From Alterisphingorhabdus sp051668705 (lineage in GTDB: Bacteria; Pseudomonadota; Alphaproteobacteria; Sphingomonadales; Sphingomonadaceae), in assembly GCF_051668705.1 (NCBI RefSeq), contig NZ_CP196351.1, positions 1,426,001 through 1,490,000 on the forward strand: a DNA stretch of 64,000 nucleotides, given 5' to 3'. The stretch's first letter is position 1. Each line of letters starts with the position of its first letter. The position numbers were made by a program, and so were the translations under genes. Below the pieces are notes generated by a model. It searched no databases. It saw only the letters and a list, made by a program, of their open reading frames with translations, and was not told the origin of the DNA. This document shows, piece after piece, positions 16,705 through 26,141 of this stretch.

Positions 16705-18472
16705 CGCGACTTCCTCCATTATTCACTGGATCAATGCGAACCAGTTGCACAGCACCCCCATTGGGAAATTTGGGCCATAGGCCTTGAGCCAATCCAAATG
16801 CGCTTTGGGAGGCTATACCGGCCTGCGCTTCATACATCCAGTAATTGCGCAATACGATACCAACATATGCACGTGTTTCAGAATAAGGGATTGATTCCAT
16901 ATAAAGCAGCGGGTCGCCTTGGTCTTTAATCTCATCATTCCAACGGCCAACAGGGGAAGGGCCGGCATTATAAGCAGCGATCACCTTTGGTAGCAGCCCG
17001 CCAGTTTGCCGCTTCTTTGCAAGATTCTGCAAAAATTGTTGTCCAAGAGCGAGATTATTTTCCGGAACAGCCAAGGCTTCATTGTTAGAAGGAATATTGT
17101 AGTTAGCGCCCAAATCAGCAGCAGTACCGGGGAGTAATTGCATCAAACCGCGTGCATTGGCTGGGCTCACTGCATCTGGCCGAAAACCAGATTCCTGCAA
17201 AGTGTGCGCATAGACAAGCGCAGGATCAACCTTCCAGCCATTTACAGGCTGCCAGCGCGGGGCAGGGAATGCAGCCAAGCGATTGGTATCCGCATTTTTG
17301 GGTGCATAAATTGCCAACCAGCTTTGCAAAGCAGGCAAGTTATAAGCTCGCGCAACAGCCAATAATGTTTGGTGATCAGCCCCTTGTGCGCGCCGTGCCT
17401 CATAGCGTAACGATTCTTCGGCCAGACTGTTTTGACCAATAGAAATCAGTGCCAGTGCAGATTGGCCATTTTGGCTTTTCTTCAACACTTGCAGTTGCTG
17501 AGTGGATATATCTGCAAATGTCGCAGGCACGTCCTTTTCAACACCCAGTGCTTGCTCTGCCAATAATCCATATAGCGAACCATCAAAAGTTCTCGCTTGC
17601 TGCAAATGGTAATTGACCTGACCGGGATAGCCCGCGCGCATCCATGCTCGTGACGCCCAATAATAGCCTGCGGATTTTAATTCAGGATTGCGAGCAGCTG
17701 ATCCTGTCGCAGAAAATTGCTCAGCAGCGAGCCGATAATCGCCTTGCCGCCAAGCAGCAAGTCCATAGACCCAATGGCTTTCCCCCAACCAGATACCGCG
17801 GCCTTTGACGGCTTCACGGGCGATTTCAAGAGCCTCGCGATCACGATTTTCAATATAATAAGACCATGCAACACGCTGCTGCCATTCTGTCAGGCTCTCA
17901 ATCGATATATTGCGCGCGGAAGATTGCAGAATAGAATTCGCCAAATCTGGATCACTATTGGTAATTGCCTGTAATATTCGCTGTTTTTCGCTTTCTGCCA
18001 AAGCATTGTCGCCGGTGATGCCGTTGGGCTTGCCGCGGACAGATGGAGCGCCCTGATATTGTAATGATCGCCGGGCAGGGGCTGATGGCGTATCGACAAC
18101 GCCGCGCCGAGCAGCCAAGCGGCGCAACTGATCTGATTGTGCAATGTCAGGCGCTTCTTGCAGCAAGGCGAGCAAATCTTCTGCAGATGCCGCGGGAGAA
18201 TTAGCAGCCAAATAATATTCGGCGCGGAATACTGGATTAAGAGGGTTGTTTGCGCTGTCAGCGATGATGGCTGTCACAGCATTCCAATCTTCTTTTTTCA
18301 AAGCAGAGAAAAAGGAGAGCGCTTGCCTATGTTCCTTATTGGATAGCACATCAGCATGGCTGTCAGCTATGTCACTACTTTCAGGGGCGGAAAAATATTC
18401 TACACTGGTTTTGGCCGATAGCGGCGAACACAAAAATCCAAACAAACTAAGGCTGTACAGCACCGACTTCAT
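16691..18472 (-). CDS. periplasmic soluble lytic murein transglycosylase (SLT family)
   Basis: Cleaves the MurNAc-GlcNAc bond of peptidoglycan with formation of 1,6-anhydro ends. The ATG at 18472 (site GGGGAG upstream) gives a signal peptide, MKSVLYSLSLFGFLCSPLSA. A long helical superhelix region with TPR-like repeats follows to about residue 420, then the C-terminal SLT domain with the catalytic glutamate in HTLQESGFRPDAVSP and the family motifs ARGLMQLLPGTA and IAAYNAGPSPVGRW. The 593 residues fit Slt70-type enzymes. The tail ends in a glycine/arginine-rich GGSRGGDR that overlaps moaB, and the start overlaps the UDG-like gene by 26 bases, so the three genes form one unit. Confidence 0.92.
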   Translation of the reverse strand: MKSVLYSLSLFGFLCSPLSAKTSVEYFSAPESSDIADSHADVLSNKEHRQALSFFSALKKEDWNAVTAIIADSANNPLNPVFRAEYYLAANSPAASAEDLLALLQEAPDIAQSDQLRRLAARRGVVDTPSAPARRSLQYQGAPSVRGKPNGITGDNALAESEKQRILQAITNSDPDLANSILQSSARNISIESLTEWQQRVAWSYYIENRDREALEIAREAVKGRGIWLGESHWVYGLAAWRQGDYRLAAEQFSATGSAARNPELKSAGYYWASRAWMRAGYPGQVNYHLQQARTFDGSLYGLLAEQALGVEKDVPATFADISTQQLQVLKKSQNGQSALALISIGQNSLAEESLRYEARRAQGADHQTLLAVARAYNLPALQSWLAIYAPKNADTNRLAAFPAPRWQPVNGWKVDPALVYAHTLQESGFRPDAVSPANARGLMQLLPGTAADLGANYNIPSNNEALAVPENNLALGQQFLQNLAKKRQTGGLLPKVIAAYNAGPSPVGRWNDEIKDQGDPLLYMESIPYSETRAYVGIVLRNYWMYEAQAGIASQSAFGLAQGLWPKFPNGGAVQLVRIDPVNNGGSRGGDR

Positions 18473-19343
18473 TGAGAGACTCCCCGATTCTAAGCCAGTC
18501 TTTCCAAGCAACCCTTTTCATAGTTGGTCTGGCCAAAAGGGTGCGTGGATGTAAACTGACGTCTGCAGGGATGCTTCGCCCATCATGGTTAATATTTGGT
18601 AAGGATCGTCTATTTTCGGCCAAGTCATTACCCGTTACCACCAGATTGGCCAATTTTCCGCATAAGATTATCGATTGCGGCGCTATCAACTCCATCAGAT
18701 GAGAGGTGATTATGTTCCAATGGGCTTGCTTGTCCATCTCCATTTCTGGGGCAAGGCTATATTGCGGCCATAATGACAAGAATGCAGCCTGATCGGTTTC
18801 GATATTGACCGTGCCCAATATATTGGAAAGTAGCCGCCCCGATGCACCGGAGAATAATATTTCTTCATCATCCTCTTCTGGCATATCGCTGATAATCAGC
18901 AATTTTGGCTGTGATTTCAGCACTGGTAAGATGCGCGGACCCAGACCGCTTGCCATTGTTAATGCTGGTGAAGATTGCCACCATGGCAGAATATCGTCAA
19001 AACTATCGGGCAGAGGTACATTTTGTTCGGCGGGTTGCGTATTCGCATTGTCCCTCTGCATATGTGCTTCGGCTAAAGGAGGGGAAGGGGCAGGCCGCAC
19101 TGGCGGAGCATTATTCTGCTCTATAAGCGGCTCCGCATTTTGCTTTGCCACAGGAGCAGAAACGGCGGCACTATCATCGGCTGACTCAAACCACTCACGG
19201 GGAATTTCCCGATAATCATGCTCCACGCCAGCAGAACGCCACCATTCCCAATAGCTGTCTAACTCTTGTTGAGCAGAGAATGATGTATCTGGACTGGCCA
19301 TTATAATTTGCTCTGACAGGGTTAACGAGAACCGGCTTTCCAT
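18447..19343 (-). CDS. uracil-DNA glycosylase-superfamily protein
   Basis: A 298-residue protein whose C-terminal half (about 130-298) resembles the family 4/5 uracil-DNA glycosylase fold: KLLIISDMPEEDDEE stands where GEAPG-type motifs occur, then FLSLWPQYS, an IILCGKLA strand and LHPRTLLARPTMKRVAW in place of the usual HPS...R...KR.AW motif. The N-terminal 120 residues are Pro/Ala/Gln-rich and variable. The iron-sulphur cysteines of family 4 are not evident, so the activity may differ. An ATG at 19301 (MASPDTSF) is an alternative start. It heads the unit with the transglycosylase and moaB. Confidence 0.72.
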   Translation of the reverse strand: MESRFSLTLSEQIIMASPDTSFSAQQELDSYWEWWRSAGVEHDYREIPREWFESADDSAAVSAPVAKQNAEPLIEQNNAPPVRPAPSPPLAEAHMQRDNANTQPAEQNVPLPDSFDDILPWWQSSPALTMASGLGPRILPVLKSQPKLLIISDMPEEDDEEILFSGASGRLLSNILGTVNIETDQAAFLSLWPQYSLAPEMEMDKQAHWNIITSHLMELIAPQSIILCGKLANLVVTGNDLAENRRSLPNINHDGRSIPADVSLHPRTLLARPTMKRVAWKDWLRIGESLNEVGAVQP

Positions 19344-19476
19344 TTTTGCTCAAGCCGCAACTCTTGCTTTCATTAATGCACTTGGTAGATCATTATATTT
19401 TCGCTATCGAATTGCGAACGAAAGTGCAAATTAACGCAGATGTCTATTGTGCGGAAGACACATTTAAGGTGCTAAT

Positions 19477-21144
19477 ATGAGTGATGCTGAAATCGAACGT
19501 GAGTCCATGCCATATGATGTGGTGATTGTCGGTGGTGGACCCGCCGGTTTGTCTGCGGCTATCAGATTGAAACAAATGGCCGCAGAAGCAGGTAGCGAGA
19601 TTGATGTTTGCATATTGGAAAAAGGCTCGGAAATCGGCGCACATATCCTATCAGGTGCAGTAATCGATCCGCGTTCTTTGGACGAATTGCTACCTGAATG
19701 GCGCGATAATGGCTGCCCCATGGCAGAAACGCCCGTGACCGATAACCAGCATTGGGTGCTCACCAAAAAAGGCAAGTTCAGCATTCCTCATTTTCTAACA
19801 CCCTCATTTTTGCATAATAAGGGCTGTTATACAGGGTCTCTTGGCAATATGTGCCGCTGGCTTGGTGAGCAGGCCGAAGAACTTGGCGTAGAGATATTTC
19901 CTGGATTCGCGGCCGCTGAAATTCTGTATCATGAAGATGGATCGGTAAAAGGCGTTGCGACCGGCAATATGGGTGTGGCTCGTGATGGCAGCCACAAGCC
20001 TGATTTCGAACCTGGTTTAGAGCTCCACGCAAAATATACTTTCTTTGCAGAAGGCGTTCGCGGACATTTGACCAAAATCCTTAAAAAGCAATTTGCATTG
20101 GATGCAGATTGTGAGCCTCAGGTCTACGGGCTGGGCATAAAGGAATTGTGGGATATTCCAGCTGATAAGCATAAACCGGGCCTTGTTATCCACTCGCAAG
20201 GCTGGCCGTTAGAAGCAGGCTCTAATGGAGGCGGTTTCCTCTATCATCAGGCCAATGGTCAGGTCGCGCTCGGTTTTGTGACATGGCTCAACTATAAAAA
20301 CCCCTATTTGCGACCATTTGAGGAAATGCAGCGCTGGAAAACCCATCCAGAGATTCGCAAATTCCTCGAAGGCGGTAAGCGCGTATCCTATGGCGCACGC
20401 GCCATTAGTGATGGTGGCTTTCAATCTGTACCTAAACTGGCCTTTCCGGGTGGTGCATTGATCGGTTGTTCTGCCGGTTTCCTTAATGTTCCCCGTATTA
20501 AGGGCACGCACACCGCTATGAAATCCGGCATGATGGCCGCAGAAGCCGCTTTTGCCGCGATACAGGAGCAACGCAGCAGTGATGAACTGACAGCCTATCA
20601 GAGCGCTTATGAAGGTAGCTGGGTTTATAAAGAGCTGAGCAAAGTACGCAATGTACTGCCATTGATGGAAAAATTCGGCGACAAGGTTGGTTCTTTCTTC
20701 GCTGGCATCACCATGTGGGCGGAGCATTTGGGCATCAAAATGCCGTTCACCATGCGGCATGAGCCAGATCATAAATCATTGGCACGCAAAGAGCATGTTC
20801 ATCCTATTGAATATCCCAAACCGGATAATGTCTTGACTTTTGACCGTCTGTCATCGGTCTTTTTGTCTAACACCAATCATGAAGAAGATCAGCCAGTTCA
20901 CTTGCAGTTGAAAGATCCGGCGATACCGATCAATTATAATCTGCCAGTGTTTGATGAACCTGCGCAGCGCTATTGCCCGGCCGGCGTGTATGAAGTGGTT
21001 GATGAGGACGATGGCAACAAGCGTTTCCAGATCAATGCGCAGAACTGCGTCCATTGCAAAACCTGCGATATCAAAGACCCGTCACAGAATATCAATTGGG
21101 TAACACCAGAAGGCGGCGGCGGACCAAATTATCCTAATATGTAA
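19477..21144 (+). CDS. electron transfer flavoprotein-ubiquinone oxidoreductase
   Basis: Passes electrons from electron transfer flavoprotein (fed by acyl-CoA and other dehydrogenases) to ubiquinone at the inner membrane. The 555-residue protein has the FAD dinucleotide motif DVVIVGGGPAGLSAAIRL (about 12-29), the ubiquinone-binding region GALIGCSAGFLNVPRIKGTH, and a C-terminal 4Fe-4S domain with QNCVHCKTCDIKDP preceded by YCPAGVYE. Length and motifs match ETFDH homologues of alphaproteobacteria. It starts with site AAGGTG and is followed 38 bases later by ispE. Confidence 0.97.
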   Translation: MSDAEIERESMPYDVVIVGGGPAGLSAAIRLKQMAAEAGSEIDVCILEKGSEIGAHILSGAVIDPRSLDELLPEWRDNGCPMAETPVTDNQHWVLTKKGKFSIPHFLTPSFLHNKGCYTGSLGNMCRWLGEQAEELGVEIFPGFAAAEILYHEDGSVKGVATGNMGVARDGSHKPDFEPGLELHAKYTFFAEGVRGHLTKILKKQFALDADCEPQVYGLGIKELWDIPADKHKPGLVIHSQGWPLEAGSNGGGFLYHQANGQVALGFVTWLNYKNPYLRPFEEMQRWKTHPEIRKFLEGGKRVSYGARAISDGGFQSVPKLAFPGGALIGCSAGFLNVPRIKGTHTAMKSGMMAAEAAFAAIQEQRSSDELTAYQSAYEGSWVYKELSKVRNVLPLMEKFGDKVGSFFAGITMWAEHLGIKMPFTMRHEPDHKSLARKEHVHPIEYPKPDNVLTFDRLSSVFLSNTNHEEDQPVHLQLKDPAIPINYNLPVFDEPAQRYCPAGVYEVVDEDDGNKRFQINAQNCVHCKTCDIKDPSQNINWVTPEGGGGPNYPNM

Positions 21145-21182
21145 AGGCTTGCAGATCATTCCTCATATTGGGTTTAATTACC

Positions 21183-22046
21183 ATGACGTTGACTGAATAT
21201 GCTCCAGCCAAAATCAATTTGGCGCTGCATGTGCGAGAGCGCTTGCCTAATGGCTATCACATATTAGATACAATTTTCGCGTTCATTGCCGATGGAGACA
21301 GGCTGACCGCAACAGCTAGCGATAATTGCTCGATGAATATTGTCGGGCCCTTCTCCAAGGGGTTGCCCGTTAATGATGATAATCTGGTTCTTGAAGCTGC
21401 GAAAGCTCTTGCAAAAGCTGCCCATATTGACGCGAACGTTCATTTCACCCTGACCAAGAACTTACCCATTGCATCAGGTATCGGTGGAGGTTCGGCAGAC
21501 GCAGCCGCTGCGCTGCGCTTATGCAACAGCTTATGGGGTTTGGACTGGCCTTTAGAAAAATTATGTGAGATCGGCTTGGCATTGGGTGCAGATGTGCCAG
21601 TTTGCATAGCATCGTCCAGTTGCCACGGAACAGGCATTGGCGAGCAGTTGGTGCCAATCAGTGCCGGGCAATGGCAGAATATGCCTATATTGCTTATCAA
21701 TCCGCTAAAGCCTGTATCAACGGGGCAGATATTTGGGCAGTGGGACAAACAAGACAAAGGTGTTTTTGAGGGACCGGTCAACGAACTGGAAAGTGTGGCT
21801 AAAGGCCGTAACGACCTTCAACCTATGGCTATAAGCCTTTGTCCAGAAATAGCGTTGATATTGGAGCAGCTATCCCAGAGCAACCCGATATGCGCCCGTA
21901 TGTCCGGTTCCGGCGCGACATGTTTTGCGCTCTTTGCCGATGATGAGGCCTGTGTCCAAGCAGAAGAGCAGATAAAATCTGTATTTCCAGATTATTGGAC
22001 TTTGACGTCAAGACTGCATGATTGGGATTTTGGCCGTGAGCGATAA
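21183..22046 (+). CDS. ispE: 4-diphosphocytidyl-2-C-methyl-D-erythritol kinase
   Basis: Phosphorylates CDP-methylerythritol in the MEP route to isoprenoids. The protein is 287 residues from the ATG at 21183 (MTLTEYAPAKINLALHV). It shows the GHMP-kinase lysine motif APAKINL, the ATP loop LPIASGIGGGSADAAAAL (about 90-108) and the C-terminal motif ARMSGSGATCFALF. A TTG at 21168 would add only five residues and is not preferred. The broken amidohydrolase frame begins inside its last codons. Confidence 0.96.
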   Translation: MTLTEYAPAKINLALHVRERLPNGYHILDTIFAFIADGDRLTATASDNCSMNIVGPFSKGLPVNDDNLVLEAAKALAKAAHIDANVHFTLTKNLPIASGIGGGSADAAAALRLCNSLWGLDWPLEKLCEIGLALGADVPVCIASSSCHGTGIGEQLVPISAGQWQNMPILLINPLKPVSTGQIFGQWDKQDKGVFEGPVNELESVAKGRNDLQPMAISLCPEIALILEQLSQSNPICARMSGSGATCFALFADDEACVQAEEQIKSVFPDYWTLTSRLHDWDFGRER

Positions 22047-22779
22047 GACGGACATGTCTTTGGTTGATTATTACGCATCGCGCGATGGAGAAGCGCTTTG
22101 CAACCTGATGATAATCGGCGATCATGCTTCCAACCATATTCCAGATGGCCTCGATTTGGGCATTGACCCAACGATATTAGCGACGCATCGGGCCGTTGAT
22201 TTGGGTACTGCATCGGTCTCACAATCACTCCATCAGCAATTTGGTTGCGCAGTTGCCAATGCCCGTATTTCCCGTTTGGTGGTTGATCTAAACCGTTATC
22301 GTGAGGAAGAAACGACCATTCCAGCAGTCAGTGACGGCATCACCATAGACGGCAATCAACTTAATGATGCTGAGCATGAGGCTCGGCTCTAGCAATATTA
22401 TGACATATATCATGCGCAAATCGGCACTTTGGTTGGCAAAGAAAATCCGCGGCTTATCATTTTCCTTCACAGCTTTACGCCGCGCCTTGAAACGCAAAAT
22501 GCGCAGCGCCCATGGCATTATGGTATCATGTATGATGAAGATGAAAGAGCAGGCCATATTGCTTTGAATTATTTTGACAATCTGCAAATTACGGCAGGCG
22601 ATCAACTGCCTTATTCAGGCAAAATCTATAACAGTTCTTTCAAACGGCATGCTCAATCCAACAGCATTGCCTATGTCGGTTTAGAGGTGCGTCAGGATCT
22701 GCTCGAGCATGAAAATGGCAGGCAGGACGCTGCCGAAGCTATTCGCGGGATGGCGGAACAAATATTACGGGACATCTAA
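22036..22779 (+). pseudogene. N-formylglutamate amidohydrolase-like gene interrupted by an in-frame amber codon
   Basis: Two stretches in the same frame carry the parts of one N-formylglutamate amidohydrolase-family protein: NLMIIGDHASNHIP and ISRLVVDLNRYREE before the break, and LIIFLHSFTPRLE plus QRPWHYGIMYDED after it. They are separated only by a TAG at 22390-22392 (ARL-stop-QYYDIYHAQIG). There is no length change and no frameshift; without the TAG the product would be about 247 residues, normal for the family. The cause may be a recent nonsense change or a sequencing error. The start is ambiguous: GTG at 22036, overlapping ispE, or ATG at 22054. Confidence 0.85.
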
Positions 22780-22885
22780 ATCTCGTCACTTTGTGAGGCT
22801 TGCATATGGCGCCATTAACGTTAACGCGCTGGACCTTGGCAACAGTTCCCCGTTATAGCTGCACCAACTTTCTAAAGGACGTGTT

Positions 22886-23347
22886 ATGCTATCATCAATT
22901 TCCAAACAATCATGCACACTGGCTAAAGCGCTCATCGTCTCTGGGGCAATATTATCGCTAGCTGGCTGCGGTGTAGGCAGCACGCCTGCTAATGAGATTG
23001 TAGAAGAAGAAGTGGCCCCGCCTGATCCTGCAAAAACGGCTCCAGAAGCTAAGCGGGCAGATGTTTTACGTGATGATGGGAAATTGAGCTGCGCTTTGGC
23101 TGGAAGCGAAAGGTTCACGCGGACTTGTGCACTGGAACGAATTTCCAATGAAGATGGTAAACAGATGATATTCCGCCATCCAGATGGAGGCTTTCGCAGG
23201 TTTTTGGTGGTTTCAGACGGCCGCGGCCTTGTCGCTGCTGATGGCGCAGATGATGCCATCATCACCATATTGGACGATAAGGTCATTGAAATTGACGTTG
23301 ATGGCGACCGTTATCAAATGCCTGCTACCGTCAGCGATGAATCCTAA
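22886..23347 (+). CDS. hypothetical lipoprotein
   Basis: A 153-residue protein with a lipoprotein signal: hydrophobic stretch ALIVSGAILSLAGC ending in a lipobox (LAGC, acylated Cys at about 28). An acidic, Pro-rich linker (EEEVAPPDPAKTAP) and a small C-terminal domain of about 95 residues follow, with two cysteines in KLSCALAG and TRTCALERI that could form a disulfide. The site AAAGGA lies before the ATG. The domain resembles uncharacterised sphingomonad lipoproteins; no function can be stated. A Ser at +2 is absent (GCGVG), which neither favours nor excludes outer-membrane sorting. Confidence 0.75.
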   Translation: MLSSISKQSCTLAKALIVSGAILSLAGCGVGSTPANEIVEEEVAPPDPAKTAPEAKRADVLRDDGKLSCALAGSERFTRTCALERISNEDGKQMIFRHPDGGFRRFLVVSDGRGLVAADGADDAIITILDDKVIEIDVDGDRYQMPATVSDES

Positions 23348-23403
23348 AATGTTTATCAATAAAACGAGATTATTGCCCCAAAGCCATTTGCAGACCTTTT
23401 ACT

Positions 23404-24627
23404 TTGTCTGACAATCAAGACATCATCGTCAGAATTGCTGCGCGTGGAGACGGTGTAACCGCATCTGGACACCATATTCGCGGAGCAGCTCCGGGAGACG
23501 CGATTTCTCCTGATGGTGGGTTAATTAAAGGCCCTCATCATGTAGCGCCAACATGCCGCCATTTTGATCAGTGCGGCGGATGTGCGCTACAGCATATTGA
23601 TATGGTCAGCTACGCAACCTTCTTGCGTGAGAGAGTAAAGGGCGCTCTGCATGGACAGGGCATTGCGGATGTTGAGATATTAGACCCTCTTATTTCCAAA
23701 AGTCACAGCCGCCGCCGTACATCCTTCCGGGTTATTTCCATGGGCAAATCTGTGCATATTGGGTTTAATACCGAACAATCGCACCGTGTTGTGGACATTA
23801 AACAATGTGATGTCCTTCATCCTGATATTTTTGCACTTTTTGCGCCGTTGCGAGAGTTTTTTGTGCAATGGCGAGATAAGAAACTCAACCTTATCGTCCA
23901 TGTTACATTGGTGGACCAGGGTGTTGATCTGCTTATCAAAAACCTCAATCCCGATACGCTTGAGCGCTATGAAAAGCTATCTGCATTTGGCCAATTGCAT
24001 GCTTTGGCAAGACTGTCCATAGATCGGGGGGAGGGCACAGAAACGCTTTACGCGCCGGAGCCCGCCACCATTACACTGGGGTCTACACGAGTGGATTTGC
24101 CCGCAGGCAGCTTCTTGCAAGCGACATTGGACGGTGAACAAGCTCTGTGCGGGACCGTGAACCAATGGTTGGGCGATGCACCTATGGTTGCGGATCTGTT
24201 TTCAGGGCTTGGCACTTTCGCGTTTTCCGCAGCGGATGCTCTGCCCAATGGCGCTAGAAAGATATATGCTGCGGAGGCAACACGCGACAGCATTTTTGCC
24301 CTTAAAGCGGCTGCGAACAGGCGCAAAGTACCGATCTTCACAGAGCATCGTGACCTATTTCGCAGACCATTAACATCCATAGAAGTAAACCGCTTTGACG
24401 CCATCATACTCGACCCACCGCGTGCCGGCGCGCGTGAGCAAGTAATGCAATTGGCGCAATCCACTGTTGCAAAAATCATTTATGTCAGCTGCAACCCCAG
24501 CAGCTTTGCAAGGGATAGTAAGGCTTTGCTGGAAAATGGTTATATATTGCAGCAAGTTCAGCCGGTTGGGCAATTCCTCTGGTCAACGCATGTAGAATTA
24601 GCGGCGCATTTTACCAAAAACAGCTAA
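23404..24627 (+). CDS. class I SAM-dependent RNA methyltransferase (RlmD/TrmA-type, uracil-C5)
   Basis: Methylates C5 of a uridine in 23S rRNA or tRNA. A TTG start at 23404 gives MSDNQDIIVRIAARGDGVT, where relatives begin, and 407 residues. The N-terminal TRAM-like part is followed by cysteines for an iron-sulphur cluster (CRHFDQCGGCALQH, about 57-70). The SAM site is VADLFSGLGTFAFSA, the catalytic aspartate lies in ILDPPRAGA, and the catalytic cysteine in YVSCNPSSFARD. Which uridine is modified cannot be told; alphaproteobacteria usually have a single broad RumA-like enzyme. It converges on the nitrilase, 12 bases apart. Confidence 0.9.
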   Translation: MSDNQDIIVRIAARGDGVTASGHHIRGAAPGDAISPDGGLIKGPHHVAPTCRHFDQCGGCALQHIDMVSYATFLRERVKGALHGQGIADVEILDPLISKSHSRRRTSFRVISMGKSVHIGFNTEQSHRVVDIKQCDVLHPDIFALFAPLREFFVQWRDKKLNLIVHVTLVDQGVDLLIKNLNPDTLERYEKLSAFGQLHALARLSIDRGEGTETLYAPEPATITLGSTRVDLPAGSFLQATLDGEQALCGTVNQWLGDAPMVADLFSGLGTFAFSAADALPNGARKIYAAEATRDSIFALKAAANRRKVPIFTEHRDLFRRPLTSIEVNRFDAIILDPPRAGAREQVMQLAQSTVAKIIYVSCNPSSFARDSKALLENGYILQQVQPVGQFLWSTHVELAAHFTKNS

Positions 24628-24639
24628 ATGTTCGCTCAC

Positions 24640-25602
24640 TTAGCTGTCAGACCAGACCACGCCGTCTTGTGCTTTGGTGTTGACTGACAATTCAAAGATA
24701 TCAGGCCGCGAATAATGGCCATCTGTATCCAGTGATGTGAGAGCCTCGCCAATCTGCTCCATATCAAGCTCTGCTATGATAATTTCCGACTGACTGCCCG
24801 CTTGCGCCAAAATACTGGTATCCGGTGCTACAATCTGACTGCCGCCACTTTGTAATTGCTTGCTGTCCATTGCGGATAACAGCTCATGCGCAGCCGCATT
24901 ACCACCGGCAAGTTCCAGGCCATGTAATAGATCAGACTGATGCTGGATTGTACCAGCGGCCAGCACGAAGCAGCGTCCTTCGAAAGCATAATGGCGAGAT
25001 GCTACGGAATAGCTTTCACGCACGGTTGGCCAAGCGGCGACATGAATATGCTCACCCTGATTGTGCATCGCTGCACGTGCCATAGGCATCCAATTTTCCC
25101 AACAGATCAGGCTGCCAATAACAGAGCCATCCTCAGCCACATGCGGCTTTAAGGTCGAACCATCACCGCGCATCCAGATAAGACGCTCACCATGAGTAGG
25201 CACGAGCTTACGATGGCTAAGCGGCTTTGCATTTGGGCGGAAAAGCAACTGATTGTTATACAGGCTGGAGCGGCGGCGCTCATGCGCCCCTACTGATACC
25301 ATGACGTCATGACGGTCTACAAGCTCCTGCAAAGGTGCAAAACGTTGATCGCCCTCAACAACTGCATTTTCCAGCATGATACGATGCAATGCCTGCGTGC
25401 CGGGATGATCCCACATTGCGGCATCTGACGCTTCATCCAGCCATAATGGGTAGCCACCCAGAAATGTCTCTCCAAATGCGATAATCTCCGCACCGTCTCT
25501 AGCGGCCTTGTCGACATGCTGAACTAACTGTTCAATACCGTGGTCAATTGCCAGGGGTACGGGTGCGGCCTGTACAATCGCAGCATTTATGGTTTTTCTC
25601 AT
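24640..25602 (-). CDS. nitrilase / carbon-nitrogen hydrolase
   Basis: A 320-residue member of the nitrilase superfamily with the complete Glu-Lys-Cys triad: E45 in FGETFLGGYP, K132 in HRKLVPTHGE and C167 in ICWENWMP. The conserved tail YSRPDIFEL supports the aliphatic nitrilase branch, which turns R-CN into R-COOH and ammonia. The true substrate is unknown. It lies downstream of the two MAPEG genes and ornithine decarboxylase on the same strand, with a 103-bp gap, so it may share their transcript. Confidence 0.88.
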   Translation of the reverse strand: MRKTINAAIVQAAPVPLAIDHGIEQLVQHVDKAARDGAEIIAFGETFLGGYPLWLDEASDAAMWDHPGTQALHRIMLENAVVEGDQRFAPLQELVDRHDVMVSVGAHERRRSSLYNNQLLFRPNAKPLSHRKLVPTHGERLIWMRGDGSTLKPHVAEDGSVIGSLICWENWMPMARAAMHNQGEHIHVAAWPTVRESYSVASRHYAFEGRCFVLAAGTIQHQSDLLHGLELAGGNAAAHELLSAMDSKQLQSGGSQIVAPDTSILAQAGSQSEIIIAELDMEQIGEALTSLDTDGHYSRPDIFELSVNTKAQDGVVWSDS

Positions 25603-25705
25603 TATATCACTCTCAAAAAATGGGGAGGGGCATGATGAATGCTCTTTTATATCTACCTGTTCGCCTCAGAGCCGATAAAGTTTCAAAAAGAGCCTAAAGC
25701 GCAAC

Positions 25706-26128
25706 TTAAAAGACTGCGATCATGGCATGCAAAATCAAGGCAATCAGGCACAGGCTGGACAGAACAAAAATTGCAAAACGAATAACCACACGGTTAATAA
25801 GAGATTGGAACAAACTGTGCGCTATGCGCAAACCAACATAGGCCCAGGCAATATACATATTCATGCCCTGACCATGGCCAACAAGAAATAGCACGATACA
25901 GACCGCATAGAATAATGTAGGTTCAGCCATCAAATGATTGTAATTATGGGCTTTCCATTGCGTCTTTGGTGCTAATATACGATCTAAATCACCGCCGGTT
26001 GAACCGACCAGACTGGGCGTATCAATATCTGCCTTCTGCATGGCGGGCAGGCGGGTAATATACATCCACGCCCACATCACCATTGTCCATGCCAGCAATA
26101 CCACCATCGGCTGCAAAATATCTTTCAT
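25706..26128 (-). CDS. MAPEG family membrane protein, copy 2
   Basis: A 140-residue integral membrane protein with four predicted helices (about 7-26, 73-92, 94-111 and 118-138) and the MAPEG-type motif HNYNHLMAEPTLFYAV, where Asn, Glu and Pro are conserved in the glutathione transferase/eicosanoid group. It is a clear paralogue of the neighbour 13 bases upstream: both share the WKxHNYxHLMxxPTLxYAV core and a C-terminal arginine in RVVIRF/TIRVRF. Activity (glutathione transferase or peroxidase) is not proven for this subgroup. Confidence 0.85.
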   Translation of the reverse strand: MKDILQPMVVLLAWTMVMWAWMYITRLPAMQKADIDTPSLVGSTGGDLDRILAPKTQWKAHNYNHLMAEPTLFYAVCIVLFLVGHGQGMNMYIAWAYVGLRIAHSLFQSLINRVVIRFAIFVLSSLCLIALILHAMIAVF

Positions 26129-26141
26129 TTGCGTTTCCTTT

